Source of the DNA: Robiginitomaculum sp.
Lineage (GTDB): Bacteria; Pseudomonadota; Alphaproteobacteria; Caulobacterales; Maricaulaceae
Assembly (NCBI GenBank): GCA_002733805.1
Contig: NVXG01000030.1
Span: 1-64,000 of the forward strand
Direction: 5' to 3'
DNA: 64,000 nt
The notes beneath the pieces are model-generated. The model was not told the origin of the DNA. It worked only from the letters and a program-made list of their open reading frames with translations, and ran no database searches. Shown here one piece after another: positions 9,023 to 16,604 of this stretch (the stretch's first letter is position 1; every line of letters begins with the position of its first letter). The position numbers and the translations under genes were made by a program.

Positions 9023-10352
9023 GCAAAAATCAGAAACCAGCGCCACCCGGCAATTGGTCCGCGAATTATTGGGCGCCATGACCGAAGGGCGCGAAGTCCG
9101 TGCGTGGTTAAAACAGTTCGGTCAATTGCAGCCAGAACGCTTTGCCATCGTCAAAATTGGTGGCGGCACCCTACGCGATGAACTGGATACAATTTGCTCG
9201 GCATTATCGTTTTTACAAAAACTGGGGCTGTCCCCGATAGTCGTACACGGCGGCGGCCCGCAGATTGATACTGCATTGGCCGACGCGGGCATCAAAACGC
9301 CGCGACTGGATGGGTTACGCGTCACATCCGAACAGGCCATGCCGATCATTTCGGCGGCTTTACGCGAAGTCAGTCTGAACTTTATTTCCGCCTTGAATGC
9401 ACAAGGCGTGCAAGCTCAATTCTGCCCGGCCGATACGGTACAGGCTAAGCTGGTTAATCCCCAAAAATACGGCCGGGTCGGCGCGCCAGATAGTATCAAT
9501 TATCAGGCCATTACCCGCTCGATCCAACAAGGTAACCTTCCAATCCTGACCAGTATTGCGATTGGACCAGATGGCAAGCAAGTCAATGTAAATGCCGATG
9601 CACTGGTGCGGGATCTAGCCATTGGTTTGAAGCCACAGAAAATTATTTTCCTGACACCCACTGGCGGTATTCTAGATGAAAATGGCCAGCGTATTTCAGT
9701 AGTTCAATTGGTCAGTGACTACGAAAATCTAGTTACTCAAGATTGGCTGAATGGCGGTATGCGTTTGAAATTACAGCAAATCCAGGAAACTCTGGATGAA
9801 CTTCCGTTGACCGCCTCGGCGGCCATTACCAGCCCCGATAAACTGATCAAAGAATTGTTCACCCATAGTGGCTCAGGCACATTGATTCGCAAGGGTGAAG
9901 CTATTCATGTCATTCGGGATTTTGATGACTTGGACCGAGCGGCAATTTCCGAGTTGATCGAAACGTCCTTTGGGCGAGACTTGCATTCGAATTTCTGGAA
10001 GAAAACCAATTTTGAATTTGCTGTTCTTTCGCAAAGCTGCCGGGCTGTGGCCATGGTCAGTCGCTTGGACGAAACGTTGTATCTAGACAAATTTGCCGTG
10101 TTGGAAGAAGCCAGAGGCGAGGGGTTGGGCGCTGCGGTCTGGACCCGATTGTTACAAGAAGCGCCGTGTCTTTTTTGGCGCTCACGAGTGGGAAATCCAA
10201 TCAATCCATTTTATTTTCAGGAAGCAGATGGCAATTGCAAAATTGGTCAATGGCAAGTTTTTTGGCGCGGTTCCATTGACTGGCCAAATGTCCATTCGCA
10301 CCTCAAGGAAATTGCAGACCTGCCGGACTCCTTTTTGAAGGAGTCGCAATAA
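9015..10352 (+). CDS. Bifunctional N-acetylglutamate kinase / N-acetylglutamate synthase (NAGS-K)
   Basis: 445 residues with two domains. Residues about 35-290 are an amino-acid kinase fold: 'FAIVKIGGGTLRD', 'PIVVHGGGPQID' and 'IIFLTPTGGILDENG' are acetylglutamate kinase motifs. Residues about 300-440 are a GNAT domain of the vertebrate-like NAGS type: 'YLDKFAVLEEARGEGLGAAVW' binds acetyl-CoA, and 'FWRSRVGNPINPFYF' is the family signature. The enzyme would make acetylglutamate and phosphorylate it, the first two steps of arginine synthesis. The start at 9015 (ATG) overlaps the deacetylase stop, and the stop shares one base with the argC ATG. This fusion is known from Maricaulis, Parvularcula and Xanthomonas relatives. 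Confidence 0.93.
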   Translation: MTEQKSETSATRQLVRELLGAMTEGREVRAWLKQFGQLQPERFAIVKIGGGTLRDELDTICSALSFLQKLGLSPIVVHGGGPQIDTALADAGIKTPRLDGLRVTSEQAMPIISAALREVSLNFISALNAQGVQAQFCPADTVQAKLVNPQKYGRVGAPDSINYQAITRSIQQGNLPILTSIAIGPDGKQVNVNADALVRDLAIGLKPQKIIFLTPTGGILDENGQRISVVQLVSDYENLVTQDWLNGGMRLKLQQIQETLDELPLTASAAITSPDKLIKELFTHSGSGTLIRKGEAIHVIRDFDDLDRAAISELIETSFGRDLHSNFWKKTNFEFAVLSQSCRAVAMVSRLDETLYLDKFAVLEEARGEGLGAAVWTRLLQEAPCLFWRSRVGNPINPFYFQEADGNCKIGQWQVFWRGSIDWPNVHSHLKEIADLPDSFLKESQ

Positions 10353-11278
10353 TGCCTGTTAAAAAGATTGGCATCATTGGCGGGCGTGGTTTTGTCGGCG
10401 CCGAATTGATCGAAATTCTAAACGATCATCCAAATTTGGAATTGGAATTTGCCTCTTCATCTTCAAATGCTGGCAACGCCATTCCCGGCACTGATCTCAC
10501 GTTTATTGACGTGCAGCCTGAAGACATAAAACAATTCCCGCAGCTTGATGGGCTGATCCTAGCTTTACCGAATGGCCAAGCAGCTAAATGGGTGCAGGCA
10601 GTAGATCAAGCCGGTCTGGATCTTTGCATATTGGATATCAGCGCCGATTTTCGCTTTGATGCGGGTTGGGTTTATGGATTACCTGAGATCAATCGCCAGC
10701 TTTTGCACGGCGCACGACGTATTTCCAACCCCGGCTGCTATGCCACGGCGGCGCAACTTGCACTATTTCCCATCCGGGACATGTTGGCCGGCCCAGCTAA
10801 TATCTTCGGAGTTTCCGGGTTTTCCGGGGCGGGTGCTACGCCAAACCCAAAAAACGACCCTGAACACCTGAAGGACAATTTAATACCCTATTCGCTGATC
10901 GATCATATTCATGAGCGCGAAATCAGTCACCAATTGGGGCAGCCCGTACATTTTAGCCCGCATGTTGCATCTTTTTTTCGCGGCATCAGCCTGACGATCC
11001 ACCTGAATTTTAGCGCCCCGATCAACTCCGAAGCACTGCGGAACAAGTTCGAGGAATTCTATCAGGATCATCCTTTGATATCTGTCAGCGAAACCATTCC
11101 AGAAGTAAAACAGGTGGTCCATTCACCAACAGCCCGCATTGGCGGCTTTCACGTCGATGAGACAGGGCGCCATGGCGTGATCATTGTTGTGCTCGACAAC
11201 TTGTTAAAAGGCGCAGCATCACAAGCTATACAAAACTTGGAGCTGGCGCTGGGTACTGGTCAATCGAAGCGAAATTAG
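10352..11278 (+). CDS. argC: N-acetyl-gamma-glutamyl-phosphate reductase
   Basis: Catalyses the NADPH-dependent third step of arginine synthesis. The 308 residues begin with a Rossmann motif, 'KIGIIGGRGFVGAELI', and contain the catalytic cysteine in 'RISNPGCYATAAQLAL'. 'GVSGFSGAGATPN' and the late 'SPTARIGGFHVDETGRHG' agree with the family. It is the shorter type of ArgC. An AAGGAG site ends inside the preceding gene and the start shares a base with its stop (TAATG), so the three arginine genes form a tightly coupled operon. The 3' end overlaps the opposing hydrolase by 4 bases. Confidence 0.95.
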   Translation: MPVKKIGIIGGRGFVGAELIEILNDHPNLELEFASSSSNAGNAIPGTDLTFIDVQPEDIKQFPQLDGLILALPNGQAAKWVQAVDQAGLDLCILDISADFRFDAGWVYGLPEINRQLLHGARRISNPGCYATAAQLALFPIRDMLAGPANIFGVSGFSGAGATPNPKNDPEHLKDNLIPYSLIDHIHEREISHQLGQPVHFSPHVASFFRGISLTIHLNFSAPINSEALRNKFEEFYQDHPLISVSETIPEVKQVVHSPTARIGGFHVDETGRHGVIIVVLDNLLKGAASQAIQNLELALGTGQSKRN

Positions 11279-12150
11279 TCAACTTCCCCGACAAATTTGC
11301 GGATAGCCGCCCAGCTTTGTGGTTCGATTAAAGTTGGTGCGTGACCAACGTTCGGCACAATGCTTACGGCTAGATCGGGTTTTCGTGATTTCATTGTCTG
11401 GAGAGTTTCGGCCGACAGAATGTCACTGATTCCGCCTCGGATTACCAAGGTTGGTATTTCTTTTAAAGCCATAAACAAGGGCCATAAATCAGCCAAATCC
11501 TGATTGCCTGGCGTTACCGATTGACTGATTTTCGGATCGTAATTGACGATCAATTGACCATTCTCGTCGTTGCGAAAGGTTTTTTTAGCAAAATCCAGCC
11601 AGAATTCATGACCCGTTTCATTGGGATAGGCGGCTCCATTGATCTGTTTGATCCGGTTGGCCGCATCATCCCAAGAGGTCACAGGCGTACTTTTACCCAC
11701 ATATCCTTGAATACGGGCCAAGCCCTTTGGATCAATCTCTGGCCCAATATCATTGATGATGGCGCCGGTCATGCGCTCGGGCGCGGCTGACGCGGCGATC
11801 ATGGTCATCAATCCGCCCATGCTGGTTCCAATGAAAAGTGCTTTTTTGATGCTCAAATGGTCGAGTAATCCCAGCATATCTCCGGTATAGATCAGCGGGC
11901 TATAGCGCGCCGGGTCTGTCTCCGGGTCAGAATCTCCACGGCCACGTTGCGAGGCGGTGATTACTTTTCGTCCCATCATGGCAAGGCGAGGGGCCAGATC
12001 TTCAAAATCCAGTAGACTGCGGGTCAATCCATGCAGACACAGGATCGGCACGCCGGTTTCTTCACCGCCCATCGCTTCATAGACGCGGTAGGCAATCTGC
12101 GGCCCTTCTGCGGTTTGCATCTTGTGGTCGGAAAAGTCGGGCTTTTGCAT
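11275..12150 (-). CDS. Alpha/beta hydrolase
   Basis: A 291-residue cytosolic alpha/beta-hydrolase fold. The oxyanion strand is 'PILCLHGLTRSLLDF', the nucleophile elbow is 'FIGTSMGGLM' (G-x-S-x-G), and the catalytic histidine is in 'VPNVGHAPTLIEP'. 'ASQRGRGDSD' is the usual R-G-x-G-x-S/D loop. The set of motifs resembles haloalkane dehalogenase/esterase-type hydrolases, but the substrate cannot be read off. It has no signal peptide. It lies head to tail with a second hydrolase 46 bases away and may share its transcript. Confidence 0.85.
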   Translation of the reverse strand: MQKPDFSDHKMQTAEGPQIAYRVYEAMGGEETGVPILCLHGLTRSLLDFEDLAPRLAMMGRKVITASQRGRGDSDPETDPARYSPLIYTGDMLGLLDHLSIKKALFIGTSMGGLMTMIAASAAPERMTGAIINDIGPEIDPKGLARIQGYVGKSTPVTSWDDAANRIKQINGAAYPNETGHEFWLDFAKKTFRNDENGQLIVNYDPKISQSVTPGNQDLADLWPLFMALKEIPTLVIRGGISDILSAETLQTMKSRKPDLAVSIVPNVGHAPTLIEPQSWAAIRKFVGEVD

Positions 12151-12196
12151 TTGTCTACCTAAAATTGTGCCAAGTTCACCCTATGGATAGGCGATT

Positions 12197-13138
12197 TCAA
12201 TCCGATTTTCTAGCCGTCAAAAAGTCGCGGACAATCTGGGCGCTTTTCACTGGCTTTTCTTCCTGGCCCATATGGCCGACATCTTCCAGCAAGACAAATC
12301 TGGCGTCTTGTATGGCTTCGACAATTTGCTGACCTTGGGCGGGCGGGATCAATCGATCCTGCCCACCCCAAAGCACTAAAGTTGGGGCTGTTATCCAAGC
12401 CAGTTGCCGCAAAGGGTCAGGCATGGTGAACATGGCAATATGGGCAATCAATGCATCTGCATTGCCTTGGCGCAACATCATGTCCTGCATGCTCTGCAAC
12501 CGGGTATCCGTCAGCCGGGAAGGGTCGGCCCACAAAAACACTGCTGCCTGTTTTAGTCCGGACATCGGCGCAAAGCGCAAAAACGCCGCCATGGCAGCCG
12601 GTGCTTTGACGGGTTCATCGTGAACCGCGTTAAACGCAAAGGCCGGACCATCAACCAAAATCAATTTTTCAACACGATCCGGAAATTGCGCGGCAAACCG
12701 CCATGCAATGGTGCCACCTAATGAGTTTCCAGCTAGATTGACTGTCTTCAGTTCCAATGAATCGAGTAGTTTTTCCAAAAAAAATGCACGTTGTTGCGGC
12801 GTATATCTCTGTTTTGGATCAGGTCCAGTCAGGCCGTGCCCCAGCAGATCATAGCGCACAATGCGAAAATCGCGTTGTAATTCAGCAACCCAACCATCCC
12901 AGCTTTCCAACGAATAACTGAACCCATGCAACAGCACCAAAACCGGCGCTTGGTCCGGCCCCTCGATCCGCACCCGGACCCGAGCACCATCAATTTCAAT
13001 AAAACGATCGTCGGCAGTCAAATACCGGGCTTCAAGTTCTGCTGGCACATTGCCCTCGCTCTTTTGGGAGACCCAAACCCAACCGGCAATTACGGCGATC
13101 AGAATTACGGCCAACGCGATCCAAAAAAACTTCTTCAT
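12197..13138 (-). CDS. Membrane-anchored alpha/beta hydrolase
   Basis: 313 residues when started at the ATG at 13138. That start has GGAG upstream and places a hydrophobic anchor (KKFFWIALAVILIAVIAGWVWV) at the N-terminus; the track's start at 13213 adds an unlikely 25-residue leader. The hydrolase core shows 'VLVLLHGFSYSLESW', the nucleophile 'LAGNSLGGTIAW', the loop 'RYDLLGHGLT', an acidic residue in 'WGGQDRLIPP' and a late histidine in 'LEDVGHMGQEEKP'. It is likely anchored in the inner membrane facing the periplasm. It follows the TonB receptor gene, separated by a terminator-like hairpin. Confidence 0.85.
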   Translation of the reverse strand: MKKFFWIALAVILIAVIAGWVWVSQKSEGNVPAELEARYLTADDRFIEIDGARVRVRIEGPDQAPVLVLLHGFSYSLESWDGWVAELQRDFRIVRYDLLGHGLTGPDPKQRYTPQQRAFFLEKLLDSLELKTVNLAGNSLGGTIAWRFAAQFPDRVEKLILVDGPAFAFNAVHDEPVKAPAAMAAFLRFAPMSGLKQAAVFLWADPSRLTDTRLQSMQDMMLRQGNADALIAHIAMFTMPDPLRQLAWITAPTLVLWGGQDRLIPPAQGQQIVEAIQDARFVLLEDVGHMGQEEKPVKSAQIVRDFLTARKSD

Positions 13139-13168
13139 TGTTTGCTCCAAGCAAATGTAAACTTCAAA

Positions 13169-13201
13169 CCAAACAGGGGCACACCGATCGGTGCGCCCCT
13201 G
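13169..13201 (-). terminator. Long palindromic hairpin, likely terminator after the TonB receptor gene
   Basis: CAGGGGC pairs with GCCCCTG around the inner palindrome CACCGATCGGTG, giving a stem of about 13 pairs with single mismatches. On the minus strand it is followed by GTTTGGTTT. It lies 25 bases past the receptor stop. It is also in the 5' region of the following hydrolase, so readthrough is possible. Confidence 0.7.
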
Positions 13202-13225
13202 CTGTGTCAGCAATCATCATGTGGC

Positions 13226-15523
13226 CTAATGGCGCCAGACCAACGTCGCGGTAATGGTTCGGGGTGCACCAAAAAACGCGGTCAAATTGCCTTCCAGTCC
13301 CAGTGTGGTATTGGTGACAAAATCATATCCGGCAACTTTGTATTTCTCATCGGTAATGTTCTTGGCGTGAATGCCAAACTGCCAGCTTTTATCATCACTG
13401 TTCCAAATCAAAGATGAGTTCCACAGCGCAAAGGCGTCCTGATCAATTGGCGAAGCCAGCTCGAACTGTTGCGAGTCGCCCCGATACGAAATTGTATTTA
13501 AGAAGGTCAGGTTTCCGTTTTGAAACGGTGCGCTATAGTTCAAAGTAGCCGATGCGGTTAGATCCGGGGTATTTTGCACCTTCGCTATATTTGAAATATC
13601 CACACCAAACGCGTTGATAAATACCTTGTAGTCAGCGTCCAATACACCCAAAGCCCATTGCACGGACCATGCATCGCCCGGTGTGAAGGCATCATTCGCT
13701 AATTGCAAATTCCCCTCAAACTCCAACCCTTTGATTTCGATAGAGCCGGCATTGGAGGTCACACCGGTAAAGGTGTCATTTATCCCATCGCCATCGGTAT
13801 CCAACCCAACGGAACCCGGCACCTGCACATCCTTATAATCGGCATAGAAGGCTGAAATGGAATGGCTATATGCGCCCATTTGAGTTTTCCAGCCAATTTC
13901 ATAACTGTCCACTTCTTCCGGTTCAAAAGCCATGAACTGAAAGATTTCAGCCTGACTTACATTGCCATCGCTATTCAAATCAGGCGCGCCGGTCGATTGT
14001 GCCCGCGGATCAAAGCCGCCGCCTTTGAAGCCCTGACTAAAGCTGACATAGAAATTATTGTTTGCATCCGGCTTCCAAGCCAGTGAAATATGCGGACTAA
14101 AATCGGTCCAGGAATTAGTGCCGTTGAAGTCAGAAGTAACAGCAATCGGGAAGCCGGTTCCACCAAATGTAGGTGAAAACCCACCTAAGAACGTGGTCCG
14201 CAGCACTTGTGCAGTGCGCTGATCATCTGTGTACCGTCCGCCCAGTGTAAGGCTGAATTTATCAGTCAAATCATAGGTGAAATCGCCAAATACCGACCAG
14301 GTTTCAGTGCCTACATCACCAAGGGTTTGCGCTTGCAAGCCGGGTAATCCGATAAGCCCGCCCAGATCAGCCAACAACACGTCAAATACATTGAAGGTTT
14401 GCGCGTCGAGATAATAGAACCCCGCGACACCGGAAAGTTTGTCGCTCTGATACAACACTTGAAATTCTTCAGAGAATTGCTCGTTATTTACTTGAAAGGG
14501 TGCTTCCAGATCAGAGTTGGGCAGACTGTCAAAATCGATCGGGGAAATCGTGTCATCATCGCGATAGGCCAGAATGTTGCGGAACGTCCAATTTGGATTG
14601 GCTTGCCATTCGGCTAGGAAGTTGATGCCTTTTGATTTGACCTCCTGATCAACAATGGTCAGCCCGGCCCGGGTATCAAACACATTATCCAGAACCGGCG
14701 CGCCGGTAAACCCGCCAACCAACAGGCGGTGCCCGTTTTTGGCATTGGAATCATCGTCCATAATATCGCCACTTACGCGCAAAAATAGGCCATTGCCCGG
14801 CTCAAACTCGGCTGATAATCGACCGGCCCAAACCGATTTGTTGTAATTGTCCTGACCGGTGGTCAAGTTGTCGCCATACCCGCTATGGGACAAGCGAGCC
14901 ACTGATCCGCCAACGCGAAATGTATCGCTTAACGGCGCGCTAGCCATCACAATGCCGTCCAACTGGTTGTAGGAGCCTGCGTTTAACTTGACCGACATTG
15001 TTGGTTTTTCTGGATTGATCCGTTTAGTCACATACTTGACTGCGCCACCAATGGTATTTCGGCCATACAGAGTGCCTTGTGGTCCGCGTAATATCTCAAT
15101 GCGTTCAACTTCATAAATATCCAAAACAGCGGCTTGCGGGCGATTGAGGTAGACATCATCCAGATAAATACCAACGCCCGGCTCAAACCCGGCAACCGGA
15201 TCTTGTTGTCCAACACCACGAATAAAGGCGGTCAATGTGGAGTTGGTCGCACGAGAGTATTCCAGCGTCACATTTGGAGTGGTTTCATTCAATGCGGTGA
15301 TATCTGCCGCACCACTTAATTCCAATGCTTCGCCAGAATACGCTGTAATCGACATGGGAACATCAAGAATTGATTCTTCTCGTCTTCGAGCCGTAACCGT
15401 AATGGTATCAGGTCGAACCGCCGCTGCGTCTTGCGAGAACGAAGGGCTAGCGGCCAGAACGGGCAATACAAAAACACTTGCCAGTAAGGCGCGGCCATAA
15501 ATGCTGGTTTTTAATTTGGTCAT
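13226..15523 (-). CDS. TonB-dependent outer-membrane receptor
   Basis: 765 residues with the start at the ATG at 15523 (GGGGAG upstream). The signal peptide is MTKLKTSIYGRALLASVFVLPVLAASPSFS. A TonB-box-like 'DTITVTARRREE' is followed by the plug domain ('VPMSITAYSGEAL', 'IRGVGQQDP', 'VERIEILRGPQGTLYGRNTIGG'). The rest is a 22-strand-type barrel with repeated aromatic strand ends, finishing 'PRTITATLVWRH'. The ligand is not readable from sequence. The type resembles the many organic-substrate receptors of sphingomonads and Hyphomonadaceae rather than a classical siderophore receptor. A palindrome shared with the neighbouring acyl-CoA synthetase gene lies in its promoter, which suggests control by the adjacent TetR protein. 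Confidence 0.92.
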   Translation of the reverse strand: MTKLKTSIYGRALLASVFVLPVLAASPSFSQDAAAVRPDTITVTARRREESILDVPMSITAYSGEALELSGAADITALNETTPNVTLEYSRATNSTLTAFIRGVGQQDPVAGFEPGVGIYLDDVYLNRPQAAVLDIYEVERIEILRGPQGTLYGRNTIGGAVKYVTKRINPEKPTMSVKLNAGSYNQLDGIVMASAPLSDTFRVGGSVARLSHSGYGDNLTTGQDNYNKSVWAGRLSAEFEPGNGLFLRVSGDIMDDDSNAKNGHRLLVGGFTGAPVLDNVFDTRAGLTIVDQEVKSKGINFLAEWQANPNWTFRNILAYRDDDTISPIDFDSLPNSDLEAPFQVNNEQFSEEFQVLYQSDKLSGVAGFYYLDAQTFNVFDVLLADLGGLIGLPGLQAQTLGDVGTETWSVFGDFTYDLTDKFSLTLGGRYTDDQRTAQVLRTTFLGGFSPTFGGTGFPIAVTSDFNGTNSWTDFSPHISLAWKPDANNNFYVSFSQGFKGGGFDPRAQSTGAPDLNSDGNVSQAEIFQFMAFEPEEVDSYEIGWKTQMGAYSHSISAFYADYKDVQVPGSVGLDTDGDGINDTFTGVTSNAGSIEIKGLEFEGNLQLANDAFTPGDAWSVQWALGVLDADYKVFINAFGVDISNIAKVQNTPDLTASATLNYSAPFQNGNLTFLNTISYRGDSQQFELASPIDQDAFALWNSSLIWNSDDKSWQFGIHAKNITDEKYKVAGYDFVTNTTLGLEGNLTAFFGAPRTITATLVWRH

Positions 15524-15599
15524 GTGGTTCTCCCCAACCTGCAAGATTCAAGTGCTGATATATCGCACGATGTGCAGCTCTGTTTCAGTTGGTTAGATA

Positions 15600-15624
15600 A
15601 TTTCAACGTTGTATGAAATGTCAA
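15600..15624 (-). promoter_or_regulatory. Candidate TetR operator with -35 element, TonB receptor promoter
   Basis: The plus-strand sequence ATTTCAACGTTGTATGAAAT (15600-15619) has perfect 6-base half-sites, ATTTCA-N8-TGAAAT. Read on the minus strand it lies directly after TTGACA (15624-15619), a perfect -35 box, so the palindrome fills the -35/-10 spacer. A weak -10-like region (TATCTA) follows at 18-19 bases. A near-identical copy is found at 16461-16480. A repressor bound here would block the receptor promoter. Confidence 0.6.
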
Positions 15625-15745
15625 GTTATTTTCTACACTTGTTTAATTTTGGTTTTTAGTGTTGCATTCAACAAACAGCAGCGGCTTGCGAATTGGACCA
15701 AAATTCCGTAGTGATTTGCCAAAGACATAATAGAAGAACGATTTT

Positions 15746-16402
15746 ATGGCCAAAAGAGGCGACGTAACACGAAACAAAATCCAGGATGCAGCAGAAGAAC
15801 TGTTTGCAGCTAGAGGTTTTTATGGCGTGACTGTGCGAGAAATCACCCGACTGGCCGGTGTGGATACGGCGCTGGCAAACTACTATTTTGGTTCCAAGAA
15901 AAACCTGTTTGACAGTGTCTTGCTCCGCAGGGCGGAAGGGCTGAACGAAGCCCGGCTAAAAGCGCTAGAAGACGTTGAGCGCGAAGCAGGGGACAACCCA
16001 CCCGACCTTGAAAAAGTTATTGATGCCTTCACCCACCCCTTGCTGGATCGTTCAGAACGCGGCGGGCCAGAGTGGAAATCCTATTTTGCTCTGATTGCAC
16101 AGGTAAACAATTCGCCAGAATGGGGAGGGCGGATGATGACGGAGTATTTCGACCCCTTGGTTCGCCGGTTTATTGCCGCGATCAAACGGGCGCTACCCAA
16201 CACGCCTGATGAGGATATATATTGGGCTTATCATTTCTTATCTGGTGCTTTGGTGCTGACCTTTGCCGAGACCGGCCGGATTGATAATTTGTCGGATGGG
16301 CTGTGCCGTTCCAGTGATCTGGAAAGTGTGCACCGCCGGTTACCGCCATTTATTGCGGCTGGGTTTCGGGCATTAAAAGAACGAGACAGCGAAAAATCAT
16401 AA
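15746..16402 (+). CDS. TetR family transcriptional regulator
   Basis: 218 residues. The N-terminal helix-turn-helix is classical TetR: 'RNKIQDAAEELFAARGFYGVTVREITRLAGVDTALANYYFGSKKNLF'. The C-terminal domain ('DAFTHPLLDRSERGG...', 'YFALIAQVNN') resembles the CerR/RutR-like ligand-binding class. It lies between the divergent TonB receptor gene and the acyl-CoA synthetase gene, and two copies of a shared imperfect palindrome flank it. The simplest model is a local repressor of both neighbours that responds to the imported compound or its CoA thioester. That is inference; the ligand is unknown. Confidence 0.9.
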   Translation: MAKRGDVTRNKIQDAAEELFAARGFYGVTVREITRLAGVDTALANYYFGSKKNLFDSVLLRRAEGLNEARLKALEDVEREAGDNPPDLEKVIDAFTHPLLDRSERGGPEWKSYFALIAQVNNSPEWGGRMMTEYFDPLVRRFIAAIKRALPNTPDEDIYWAYHFLSGALVLTFAETGRIDNLSDGLCRSSDLESVHRRLPPFIAAGFRALKERDSEKS

Positions 16403-16460
16403 TCTTTGGCTACGCTTTGGATATTGTTCGCTAAAAATTACATCATCCAATAGAAAACTT

Positions 16461-16480
16461 ATTTCAACGTAGTATGAATT
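16461..16480 (+). promoter_or_regulatory. Second copy of the candidate TetR operator
   Basis: ATTTCAACGTAGTATGAATT matches the copy at 15600-15619 at 18 of 20 positions. It lies 125 bases before the acyl-CoA synthetase ATG and just upstream of a TTGACA (16484-16489) that could be its -35 box. The -10 element is not clear. Confidence 0.6.
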
Positions 16481-16604
16481 TCCTTGACATTCGCTCCAAG
16501 TTTGAATTTGCTTTCCGTACAACCAATCGGAGCAGAACCATCTACATCATCGTCTTTTTTACACTAGAAGTGAACAAAATGCTTTCTGTCAGGCGGGGTT
16601 TTGC

